A stretch of DNA of 64,000 nucleotides, from contig CANQBA010000007.1 in assembly GCA_947589545.1 (NCBI GenBank), positions 28,332 to 92,331 of the forward strand. Direction: 5' to 3'. This DNA comes from an uncultured Oscillospiraceae bacterium (GTDB lineage Bacteria > Bacillota > Clostridia > Oscillospirales > Oscillospiraceae). The position numbers were made by a program, and so were the translations under genes. The first letter of the stretch is position 1. Each line of letters begins with the position of its first letter. The notes under the pieces are model-generated. The model made no database searches, was not told where the DNA came from, and saw nothing but the letters and a program-made list of their open reading frames with translations. Below, one piece after another: positions 44,818 through 53,169 of this stretch.

Positions 44818-46068
44818 ATGAAAAAAACCGGAAAACCGCTTGCCGCGCTTTTAGCGGCGGTGCTCCTTCTTTCCCTTGCGGGATGTCAGAGGGACAAGCC
44901 GGACGTTCCGGCTGACCAGACAGGGAGCGAGGATTTCCAGAAGAATATGCACCAGTCAAAGTATTTATACATCACCGATATGTGCGAAACTGATGCAGGG
45001 GTAACGTTCAATTACAACGGATATCTCTATTTTCTGGACAAGGAGGAAAAACGCGCCACGATTTTATGCGGCAAACCCGACTGTCAGCACAAGGGACGCG
45101 ACTGTAACGCCTGGATCAACTCCTGGGGAATGTGGTCAAGGGCAGACAAACTCTACTGTGTCACTTTCGCCGATGGCGGCAGCGGGGGTAAATTTGTGAC
45201 CTCCATGTCAAGCAACGGGACGGAACGCCGGGACGTGCGGGAGCTTTTCTTTAGTCTTGGCGGCGCGCAGTCCTCTTATGACAGGCCCATTTTTTACGGC
45301 GGAGACGTCTATTATGTCTTTAACGACGTCCTTTTCCGCGTCCCGCTGGGCGGCGATAAGGAGGATGCGCAAGCCCTCTGGGGAGATAAGGCGGACGCAG
45401 GGGGCGGCGGGCCGCTTATGATTACCGGAAAAGAGCTTCACCTGACTCTTTGGGCGGACGGAGAGTATATTTATTTCATGGCAAACCTTGAGCAGTCCGG
45501 CGGGACCTATAAGGATACGTTGTTTGAGTACGGTATCAAGGACAAGCAGATTCGGCAGGTCTGGGCTGTGCCGGACGAGGCGGAGACGGGCGAATGGGAT
45601 ACAACCGGCGTCTCGGTAAGCGCGTGGTATGTGCTGGACGGGACTATCTACTTCTATCTGGCCGGAAACGGCTTTTGGCGCAGCAGTCTCACCGGCGGAG
45701 ATACTGAGCTTCTTGCGGACACCGGCGACACAGTGGAATACGGCACAGCGCTTTTTTCAGATGACTACATGTGTCTCTTGAATGACCTGCCCGGAGAGCA
45801 TAACGAGAATGAGGGCGGGGACACATTCTACATTTACGGGTTGGACGGGACGCTTCAAAAGGAGCTTCCTCTGGCCGCGCTATTCGATGCGGTGGACGGT
45901 ATAACGGGCTTTTCGCCGCTTTTCATATCCGGCGATGAAATCTATTTTGTGGCCGATGCCGGTGTTTGGGGCGATATTAAGAACGGGGTTCAGTATGAGG
46001 ACAAAATGGATATCCTGTGCAGCGCCGACATCAACACCGGCGAAATTGCGCAAATTTATAACTGGTAA
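44818..46068 (+). CDS. LP6: array lipoprotein, subtype B2
   Basis: A 416-residue lipoprotein (lipobox SLAGC) starting 13 bp after LP5 behind ATAAGGAG. Signature SEDFQKNMHQSKY, MCETDAGVTFN, cysteine motif LCGKPDCQHKGRDC. The central part (NSWGMWSRADKLYCVTF, GDVYYVFNDVLFRVPLGGD) pairs it with LP4. The following blades are WADGEYIYFMANLEQSGGTY and WYVLDGTIYFYLAGNGFWRS. It ends EIAQIYNW. The codon use is somewhat more A+T-rich than the flanking copies. Confidence 0.87.
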   Translation: MKKTGKPLAALLAAVLLLSLAGCQRDKPDVPADQTGSEDFQKNMHQSKYLYITDMCETDAGVTFNYNGYLYFLDKEEKRATILCGKPDCQHKGRDCNAWINSWGMWSRADKLYCVTFADGGSGGKFVTSMSSNGTERRDVRELFFSLGGAQSSYDRPIFYGGDVYYVFNDVLFRVPLGGDKEDAQALWGDKADAGGGGPLMITGKELHLTLWADGEYIYFMANLEQSGGTYKDTLFEYGIKDKQIRQVWAVPDEAETGEWDTTGVSVSAWYVLDGTIYFYLAGNGFWRSSLTGGDTELLADTGDTVEYGTALFSDDYMCLLNDLPGEHNENEGGDTFYIYGLDGTLQKELPLAALFDAVDGITGFSPLFISGDEIYFVADAGVWGDIKNGVQYEDKMDILCSADINTGEIAQIYNW

Positions 46069-46084
46069 TCAGGAGGAAAACAAT

Positions 46085-47398
46085 ATGAAAACAGCAAAAA
46101 GGCTTCTGACCGCACTTCTGGCGGCGCTGATTACGTTCTCCCTGGCCGCCTGCGATAAGGGCGGGCTGGACATTCCCATGTCCCGGGGCGGGGACGGGGA
46201 TTTTCAGAAGAACATGCACCAGCTGGAGAAGGAGCTGAACGGGATCTCGTACCTGTGCGAGACGGACACCGGCTTTTACTTTGAGCGGACGCTTCTCTAC
46301 TACCTGGACAAGGAGAAGAAACAGGTCACCGTGGTCTGCGGCAAGCCCGACTGCGACCACAAGGGCGCGGACTGCAACGCCAGGATCGGCCCCAACAACC
46401 TCTGGGCCATGGGGGACAAGCTCTATTTCATTCGCAACGACTACCAGATGGTGAACGGCCGGGACATGAACCAGGGCAAGCGGGTGTTCTCCGTGAACAT
46501 GGACGCCACGGGCCTCAAGCGCGTGCAGGATCTGGACTTTGAGCCGGACGGGGATACCTCCATCGTCCGAAGCGATCCCATCTTCCACCGGGGGTACGTC
46601 TACTTCATCTACAGCTACACCCTGTACGCGGTACCCCTGGGGGCGGATCTGAAGGAGGCGCGGACGGTCTATGATCCGGGGCTCCCGGAGGGACAGCAGA
46701 CCGGCGGGATCGTGCAGATGACGGGCAACGAGCCCGGCTACACCCTCTGGGGCGACGGGGACTATATGTACTTCATGGTGAACGCCAAGCAGTCCGACGG
46801 GACGTACCGGGACACCCTCTTTTCCTACGACCCGGAGGCCGGGGAGACGCGTAAGCTTTGGGTCGTCCCCACCGCCGATGTGGTGGGCAGCTGGGGGTGG
46901 GAGAAATACGGCGTTGTAAACCAATGGTATGTCACGGACGGAAGCGTCTACTTCTTCCTGTCCGGGAACGGCCTGTGGCGGTACGACCTGGCCGACGGGA
47001 CGTATGAGAAGCTGGCGGATACCACGGACAGGGCGGAGTACGGCAAGGCCATCTTCTCCGATGATTACATGATCCTTTTGAACAACGGGCCGGAGCTCCG
47101 GGACGCTACGTACACCGGCGAGGACGCCCTCTACGTCTACAAGCCGGACGGGAGCTTTGTGAAGGAGCTGTCCCTCAAAGCGCTGACCGACACGGCCGCC
47201 GTGTCCGGGATCAAGCTGCTCTTTAACGCCGGGGATCTCCTCTGCTTTGTGGCCGACGCCGGCACAAAGACGGCGGGTGACAGCGGCTCCATGGGCGGCG
47301 TGGATTTTTCCATCACAGGGAAGCTCACCCATGACATCCTCTGCTGTCTGGACATGGAGACAGGGGAGATCACACAGCTGATGGAATTTACGGACTGA
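46085..47398 (+). CDS. LP7: array lipoprotein, subtype B1
   Basis: A 437-residue lipoprotein (lipobox SLAAC) behind CAGGAGG, 16 bp after LP6. Signature DGDFQKNMHQLEKELNG, LCETDTGFYFE, cysteine motif VCGKPDCDHKGADC. The RDMNQGKRVFSVNMDATGLK stretch and HRGYVYFIYSYTLYAVPLG place it with LP3 and LP9. The later blades are DGDYMYFMVNAKQSDGTY and WYVTDGSVYFFLSGNGLWRY. It is followed after 30 bp by LP8. Confidence 0.87.
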   Translation: MKTAKRLLTALLAALITFSLAACDKGGLDIPMSRGGDGDFQKNMHQLEKELNGISYLCETDTGFYFERTLLYYLDKEKKQVTVVCGKPDCDHKGADCNARIGPNNLWAMGDKLYFIRNDYQMVNGRDMNQGKRVFSVNMDATGLKRVQDLDFEPDGDTSIVRSDPIFHRGYVYFIYSYTLYAVPLGADLKEARTVYDPGLPEGQQTGGIVQMTGNEPGYTLWGDGDYMYFMVNAKQSDGTYRDTLFSYDPEAGETRKLWVVPTADVVGSWGWEKYGVVNQWYVTDGSVYFFLSGNGLWRYDLADGTYEKLADTTDRAEYGKAIFSDDYMILLNNGPELRDATYTGEDALYVYKPDGSFVKELSLKALTDTAAVSGIKLLFNAGDLLCFVADAGTKTAGDSGSMGGVDFSITGKLTHDILCCLDMETGEITQLMEFTD

Positions 47399-47428
47399 GG
47401 CAGAGACGTGAAAAAGGACGGTAAAGAG

Positions 47429-48700
47429 ATGAAAACACGCAAACGACCGCTTGCCGCGCTGCTGGCGGCGGTGACGAGCCTCTCCCTTGCCGGGTGCGGG
47501 AAGGGAGGCCCCGCCAATCAAACCGGCAGCGGGGATTTTCAGAAAAATCTGCATCAAACCGATGAGATGACCCTGGTGGAGACGGACGCGGGATATTACT
47601 TCGCTTATGGCTGGCTCTACTACCTGGACAAGGTCAGCGGAAAGGTCACTCTCGTATGCGGAAAGCCGGACTGTGACCACACGGATGAAAATGTCTGTAA
47701 CGGCATCATCAACGGTTACCTCATCACGGGCGGGGAAAAGCTCTATTTTGTGACCAACAGATACTTAAACGGCGCGCCCAATAAGCTGGTGCACTCCATA
47801 AATCTTGACGCCACAGACCGCAAGACGATTCAGCAGCTCAAGTGCGACGAGTTCTCCTCCTCCGCTTCCTCCAGTGACCGGGGCATCTATCACCGGGGCT
47901 ATATCTATTATGTCAGCGACGATATTCTCTACCGGGTGAAGCTGGGCGGGGAAAAGGATTCCGCGGAGGAGATATGGAGGCCGGAGAACGCCGGAAGTAC
48001 CCAAGCCAACGGCGGATTGGTCGAGTTTAACCCCAACGCCATCCGCTACACCCTCTGGGCAGACGGGGATACCCTCTACTTTATGGCCAACGTTCAGGCC
48101 GAAGGCGGAACGTACAAAGACGTGCTTTTCCAGTGCGATTTAAACGATATGAGCGTCCGTCAGGTTTGGGCCGTGCCGGGCGCGGACGAGGTGGGCGAAT
48201 GGGAGACCACCGGCGTCAAGGTGAGCCAGTGGTATGTTACGAACGGGTACATCTATTTCTATCTCGCCGGCAACGGTCTGTGGCGAACGGAGCTTTCCGG
48301 CGGGAAGACCGAGAGGCTGGCGGACACCGGCGATAAAATTCCCTACGGCAGCGCGGTCTATTCGGACGAGTATGTGTACATTCTGAACGACGTACCCGGA
48401 TTCGGCGGTGATCTCTCAACCCCCGGCAGTCCGTTTCACTATGACGGAGACACCGTCTTCGTATACAGGCCGGACGGGACGTTTATCAAGGAAATCTCCC
48501 TGAAAAAGCTGGTCGACGAACTGGGCGCCAACCTCGAAATGGCTGTGCTCATGTGTGACAGCACGGACTTATACTTCCTGGTCACCACAACGGTCTATTC
48601 CACCCAGTTTGGGATGCCCGTCGGCAATACAGGCTCCGTCATATTGTGCCGCGCCAATGTCAAGACCGGCGAGGTCACGCAAATCTTCAACCTTCGATAA
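47429..48700 (+). CDS. LP8: array lipoprotein, subtype A
   Basis: A 423-residue lipoprotein (lipobox SLAGC). I start at the ATG at 47429, which gives a normal signal peptide MKTRKRPLAALLAAVTSL; a GTG at 47408 would add seven residues. Signature SGDFQKNLHQTDEMTLVETD, cysteine motif VCGKPDCDHTDENVC. The third strand group RGYIYYVSDDILYRVKLGGE is the same as in LP2. The first 44 nt after the lipobox region (47489-47532) are identical to LP9 (48760-48803), although the bodies are of different subtypes. Confidence 0.87.
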   Translation: MKTRKRPLAALLAAVTSLSLAGCGKGGPANQTGSGDFQKNLHQTDEMTLVETDAGYYFAYGWLYYLDKVSGKVTLVCGKPDCDHTDENVCNGIINGYLITGGEKLYFVTNRYLNGAPNKLVHSINLDATDRKTIQQLKCDEFSSSASSSDRGIYHRGYIYYVSDDILYRVKLGGEKDSAEEIWRPENAGSTQANGGLVEFNPNAIRYTLWADGDTLYFMANVQAEGGTYKDVLFQCDLNDMSVRQVWAVPGADEVGEWETTGVKVSQWYVTNGYIYFYLAGNGLWRTELSGGKTERLADTGDKIPYGSAVYSDEYVYILNDVPGFGGDLSTPGSPFHYDGDTVFVYRPDGTFIKEISLKKLVDELGANLEMAVLMCDSTDLYFLVTTTVYSTQFGMPVGNTGSVILCRANVKTGEVTQIFNLR

Positions 48701-48711
48701 GGAGAAAAGCC

Positions 48712-49983
48712 ATGAAAACAGCCCAAAAACTCCTCGCCTCCCTCCTCGCCCTCTCCCTGGCCGGGTGCGGGAAGGGAGGCCCCGCCAATCAAACCGGCAG
48801 CGGAGACTTCCAGAAGAATATGCATCAGTCCACCACAAATAATTTACGTTATGTTTGTGAGACGGAGGACGGGATCTACTTTCAGGACTTTGACGTTTTC
48901 GCCTATTATCTCGACAAGGAGACAAAACGCGTGACGATCCTCTGCGGCAAGCCCGACTGCGAACATCGTGACGCAGCATGCGACGCGTGGTTCTACACCA
49001 AATGCCTCTGGGCCTACGGCGGAAAAATAGATTTTTCCAATTCCGACTATATTGAAATCAACGGAAGGCTGGTGGATTATGGAAACCGGCTTTACTCTGT
49101 TGACCCGGATGGAACAAACCGCGCGGTGGTTCAAAATCTGGATTTCGTCCCCGGCGGCAACACGGAGCGGGAACGCACGGATCCGATCATGCACCGTGGA
49201 ATTACATATTTTACCTACAGCGGGATCCTCTACACCCTCCCGCTGGGCGGCGGCATCGAGGACGCGGAAAGAATATGGGGCCAGGAGCTGGAGGCGGACC
49301 CGTCGCACAGCCTGATCTCCAACCAGCCGCGTTATACGCTCTGGGCCGACGGGGATACCCTCTACTTTATGGTCAATATGCCGCAAGCGGACGGTACGAA
49401 TAGGGACACCCTGTTTGCCTGTGACACCGACACTAAGGAGGTTTCACAGGTCTGGGAGACGCCCACCGCCGGCGAGGTGGGCAAGTGGGAGACCACCGGC
49501 GTGTCCGTCAGCCAGTGGTACGTCACGGACGGAACTGTCTATTTTTACTTATCCGGCAACGGTTTTTGGCGGAGCGATTTGGAGAATGGTTCCACGGAGA
49601 AGCTTGCCGGCATCACGGAGAACCCATCCGCGGGCAGCGCCATCTTTACGGACGAATATCTGATTCTTATGAATGACGCGCCCGTGAACACAGCTTCCTT
49701 CGCGTCTTACGGCACGCGGCGCACGGGCGGGGACACCGTCTATATTTACGGCATGGACGGCAAATTCATCAAAGAGCTGTCTTTGGAGGCGTTGTATGGC
49801 CGGGTGGATACGATCACCCATTGCGGGCTTGCCTTCAGTACCGGGAGAGACGTCTATTTTATTGCCGACGCCGGTACGCAGGGCGGCCTGGTGAATGGAG
49901 AGGTCCCCCACTATCGGAATCTGTTTCTTTGCTGTGTCAACATCGACACCGGCAGGATCACACAAATCTATAACTGGCAATGA
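48712..49983 (+). CDS. LP9: array lipoprotein, subtype B1
   Basis: A 423-residue lipoprotein (lipobox SLAGC) behind ATAAGGAG. Signature SGDFQKNMHQSTTNN, VCETEDGIYFQ, cysteine motif LCGKPDCEHRDAAC. NGRLVDYGNRLYSVDPDGTN and HRGITYFTYSGILYTLPLGG put it with LP3 and LP7. The signal peptide is shorter than in the other copies. It is the last of the array and ends 10 bp before the ABC ATPase gene, so it is very likely co-transcribed with it. Confidence 0.87.
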   Translation: MKTAQKLLASLLALSLAGCGKGGPANQTGSGDFQKNMHQSTTNNLRYVCETEDGIYFQDFDVFAYYLDKETKRVTILCGKPDCEHRDAACDAWFYTKCLWAYGGKIDFSNSDYIEINGRLVDYGNRLYSVDPDGTNRAVVQNLDFVPGGNTERERTDPIMHRGITYFTYSGILYTLPLGGGIEDAERIWGQELEADPSHSLISNQPRYTLWADGDTLYFMVNMPQADGTNRDTLFACDTDTKEVSQVWETPTAGEVGKWETTGVSVSQWYVTDGTVYFYLSGNGFWRSDLENGSTEKLAGITENPSAGSAIFTDEYLILMNDAPVNTASFASYGTRRTGGDTVYIYGMDGKFIKELSLEALYGRVDTITHCGLAFSTGRDVYFIADAGTQGGLVNGEVPHYRNLFLCCVNIDTGRITQIYNWQ

Positions 49984-49993
49984 GGTATGACGC

Positions 49994-50737
49994 ATGAAGC
50001 TTGAATTACTGAATCTCACCAAACAATACGGCAATTTCACCGCCCTGGATCGGGTGAACATCACCTTTACCGAGGGCATTTACGGCATCCTGGGGGCCAA
50101 CGGGGCGGGGAAGTCCACCATGATGAACCTGATCACCGACAACATCTCCCGCACCCAGGGGCAGATCCTCTTTAACGGGACGGATATCCTGAAGCTGGGC
50201 CGGGAGTTCCGGCGGGTTCTCGGCTATATGCCCCAGCAACAGGGCTATTACGAGCACATGACGGCCCAGACCTTCCTCTCCTACATGGCCGACCTGAAGG
50301 CTATCCCGAAGAAGCAGGCCAGAGAGGAGATCGAAAGGCTGCTGGAAATCACAAATTTGTCCAACGTGCGCCACAAGAAGCTGGGCGGCTTCTCCGGCGG
50401 CATGAAGCAGCGGGTCTTGCTGGCCCAGGCGCTTCTGGGCAACCCCAAGGTGGTCATTCTCGACGAGCCCACGGCGGGGCTGGACCCCAAGGAGCGGATC
50501 CGTATCCGCAGCTTCATCGCCGAGCTGTCCCGGGAACGGATCATCCTCCTGGCTACCCACATCGTCAGCGACATCGAGTCCATCTCCGACCAGATCCTGA
50601 TGATGAAGCACGGGCGCGTGGTGGGCCTGGACAGGCCCGACCGGCTCATCGAACGGGTGGCCCAGGAGGTGCGGGAGAGCGTGGTGCCGGGGCATTTCAG
50701 CTTAGAGGACGTGTACCTCTACTATCTGGGGGAGTGA
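49994..50737 (+). CDS. ABC transporter ATP-binding protein
   Basis: A 247-residue ATPase. Walker A is GANGAGKST, the Q loop lies in YMPQQQGYYEHMT, the signature is GFSGGMKQR, Walker B is VVILDEPTAGLDP, and the switch His is in LATHIVSD. It resembles the ATPases of ABC-2 exporters. It forms one unit with the permease 3 bp downstream, and lies directly after LP9. The substrate is unknown; export of a peptide or polymer, or extraction of a toxic compound from the membrane, are both reasonable. Confidence 0.93.
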   Translation: MKLELLNLTKQYGNFTALDRVNITFTEGIYGILGANGAGKSTMMNLITDNISRTQGQILFNGTDILKLGREFRRVLGYMPQQQGYYEHMTAQTFLSYMADLKAIPKKQAREEIERLLEITNLSNVRHKKLGGFSGGMKQRVLLAQALLGNPKVVILDEPTAGLDPKERIRIRSFIAELSRERIILLATHIVSDIESISDQILMMKHGRVVGLDRPDRLIERVAQEVRESVVPGHFSLEDVYLYYLGE

Positions 50738-50740
50738 GCC

Positions 50741-53119
50741 ATGAGAGAGCTTGGACGCATTTTATCCCGGCGGCGGCTGGCGCTGGGCCTTGCGCTGATC
50801 GCGCTCCTCAACGGACTGCTCTTTCTCCGGGAGCAGAAAAAGAACGATTACGGCCTTGACCTGGAGCTGCCCGTCAGCGGCGGGCTCGTCTACTTCGACG
50901 GCTCCTTTACCGCCGCTCAGGTGACGGTGGACGCCCGGGCGGCGTACCGCCGGTACGCTCAGCGGCTCGAGCGGATCCGTGAGATGCCCCTGGCCGGCGC
51001 CGTGACGGCGCTGACGGAGGAGTTGGACGCGTTGAAGGGAAAGACCGGCGGGGAGGAGGGCGCCGAGGACGACCGGCTTGACTACGTGGCGGTGAAGAAT
51101 CTGCTGGACAAAGCCGAGTACCTGGCCGGCTACGGCGACTGGCTGGAGACTATTCAGAAAAACAAGGAAAACCTGCTGACCTTCTCCCTTTTCAACGATC
51201 CCAACAGCTTTTCGGGCCGTAATATCCTCAAGACGGCCGGAGAATTTGAAAAGCTCCGGGGCGTGGAGCTGACCCTGGGCGCGGACGGGGCCGTGGAGGC
51301 GTTTATGACCTTCCCCCTGACGGACTATTTCCTGGTGCTGGCCCTCCTCCTGCTGGCGCTGTCCTTCCTGGAGGAGCGCAAGGCGGGCCTGTGGAGCGTG
51401 ATCCACGCCGCGCCAAACGGGAGAGTCAAGCTGGCGGTTCGCCGGACGCTGATCCTGCTGGGCGCGTCGGTCTTCGGCGTCGTTCTGCTCTACGGCACGG
51501 ATCTGGCGCTGGGCTTCGCCCTGTACGGGGGCTTTGGAGATTTAGACCGTCCGGTGCAGTCCGTGGAGGCGCTGGGCAGGCTCCCTATGCTCGCCACGGT
51601 GGGCGGGTTCCTGATCCGCTATTTTCTCCTGCGCATGGCGGCGGCGTTCCTGATCGCCCTGATCCTCTGGCTCATGCTGACGGCAGTGAACAACGTAAAA
51701 TACACCGTCATCGCCGCGGCGGGCGTGCTGGCGGCAGAATACAGCCTCTACACGTTTTTGCCGGTACAGAGCGTGTTCAATGTGCTGAAATACTTCAACC
51801 TGTTCACCTACATAAGCCTCTCCGACCTCTACACCAACTACCTGAACGTGGATCTGTTCGGCTTCCCCCTGGGGATCCGGGGCGTCTCACAGCTGGCGCT
51901 TATACCGCTGTGTCCGCTTCTGGCCTCCGTCTGCGTTGCCGTCCACTGCAACAAAAAGCCCACGGAGGGGCGCGACCTCCTGGGCCGCGCGGCGGTCAAA
52001 ATCAACAGCGTGGCGGATCGGGGACTGCGCCGCCTGGGGTTATTCGGGATGGAGCTTCACAAAACTCTGTGGATCCAGAAGGGCGTGGTGGCGGCGGCCC
52101 TGCTCGTCTACGTGGCCGCGGGCCTTACCTACACGGCGCCCGTCTCCTTCGCGTCCCTGGCGGAACAGACGGCGCGGGAGTATACGGCGGTGTTCGCGGG
52201 GCCAGTCACCGATGAGACCTTCGACCGGATCGACGCGGAGCAGACTCTGCTGAATAACGACCTGGACGCCTACGAGGACGCGCAAAAAGCCTTCGCGGAG
52301 GGCCTTTTGGAGTACCCGGAGCTGGACGTCTACGCCCACAAGGCGGACACGGCGCAAATCAAGAGCGAGGGCCTTTCCCGCGTCCGCGCCCGCTGTGAGG
52401 CGCTGAGGGCCCAGGGGGAGCGGGAGGGCTTCGCCCCCTGGCTCATAGACGAGACGCCCTTCGAGAGCGTCTACGGCGTCCGGGCCCAGGACAATCAACA
52501 GCGGGCGGCGCTGGCGGCGGTGCTGGCCCTGACGCTGCTCCTTGCGGGGAGCATGGTCTACGAGCGGCAGTCCGGCATGATGTTCTTACTGCGCTCCACG
52601 GCGCGGGGCCGGGGCGCGCTTCTCCGCCGGAAGCTTCTGCTGGCGGCGGTGACGGCTGCCTTCGTCTGGGCGGCGGTCTACGGCATGGAGGTCTACACCC
52701 TGCTGTCCGGCTTTGAGATCCCGGCTTGGAGAGCCCCGGTGAAGAATCTCTCCATGCTTACGTCGTTCCCGCTGAAATGCTCCGTGGCCGGGGGACTGGC
52801 GCTCCTGTATGCCTGCCGGTGGCTGGCGCTTTTCTGCGTCGCGGCCGTGACGCTGTGCCTCTCCGGCCTGTTCAGGCGAATGGAGACCGCCTGTGTGGCC
52901 TCCTGCGCCGTGACGCTGATCCCCTCCGTCCTCTACGCCTACCGGGGGATCGGGCTGTTCCGCCCTCTGGCGGTCATCCTGCCCGTGGAGATCATGCCCC
53001 TGCTCCTGGAGGCCAACGGCGCCCTTTCCGCCTTCCTTACGTATCTCGCCGCGCTTGCCGCCGCTGCCATCCTCGCGATCTACGGCCTTTTTGCCACAAA
53101 ATGCGGCGGGGGCCGATGA
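50741..53119 (+). CDS. ABC-2-type permease, large two-half form
   Basis: A 792-residue integral membrane protein. Each half has the layout of an ABC-2 subunit: a helix at the start (LALGLALIALLNGLLFL in the first, VVAALLVYVAAGL near residue 450 in the second), an extracytoplasmic domain of 150-170 residues, then five or so helices. The two outer domains both contain charged helical stretches (AYRRYAQRLERIREMP; YAHKADTAQIKSEGLSRVRA). The duplication makes a single chain enough for a full permease with two copies of the ATPase. It is the last gene of the locus. Confidence 0.87.
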   Translation: MRELGRILSRRRLALGLALIALLNGLLFLREQKKNDYGLDLELPVSGGLVYFDGSFTAAQVTVDARAAYRRYAQRLERIREMPLAGAVTALTEELDALKGKTGGEEGAEDDRLDYVAVKNLLDKAEYLAGYGDWLETIQKNKENLLTFSLFNDPNSFSGRNILKTAGEFEKLRGVELTLGADGAVEAFMTFPLTDYFLVLALLLLALSFLEERKAGLWSVIHAAPNGRVKLAVRRTLILLGASVFGVVLLYGTDLALGFALYGGFGDLDRPVQSVEALGRLPMLATVGGFLIRYFLLRMAAAFLIALILWLMLTAVNNVKYTVIAAAGVLAAEYSLYTFLPVQSVFNVLKYFNLFTYISLSDLYTNYLNVDLFGFPLGIRGVSQLALIPLCPLLASVCVAVHCNKKPTEGRDLLGRAAVKINSVADRGLRRLGLFGMELHKTLWIQKGVVAAALLVYVAAGLTYTAPVSFASLAEQTAREYTAVFAGPVTDETFDRIDAEQTLLNNDLDAYEDAQKAFAEGLLEYPELDVYAHKADTAQIKSEGLSRVRARCEALRAQGEREGFAPWLIDETPFESVYGVRAQDNQQRAALAAVLALTLLLAGSMVYERQSGMMFLLRSTARGRGALLRRKLLLAAVTAAFVWAAVYGMEVYTLLSGFEIPAWRAPVKNLSMLTSFPLKCSVAGGLALLYACRWLALFCVAAVTLCLSGLFRRMETACVASCAVTLIPSVLYAYRGIGLFRPLAVILPVEIMPLLLEANGALSAFLTYLAALAAAAILAIYGLFATKCGGGR

Positions 53120-53134
53120 TCCCATCGGCCCCCG
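53107..53134. repeat. Family-1 palindrome at the end of the permease gene
   Basis: GGGGGCCGATGATCCCATCG followed by GCCCCC overlaps the permease stop codon and lies between convergent genes. It may act as a bidirectional terminator. Confidence 0.7.
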
Positions 53135-53169
53135 CGTGGTTATTTGGTGGATTTTCTGAAATCCGTTCT

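Noticed and set aside
37910..49983. c-type haem attachment in the lipoproteins
   Set aside because: Haem c needs CxxCH (or CX3-4CH); here one residue separates the second Cys from the His and a third Cys follows.
49994..53119. Assignment of the transporter as BceAB-type bacitracin exporter
   Set aside because: The permease is a duplicated ABC-2 layout without the single large outer domain between helices 7 and 8 of BceB, and the kinase is not of the short BceS type.
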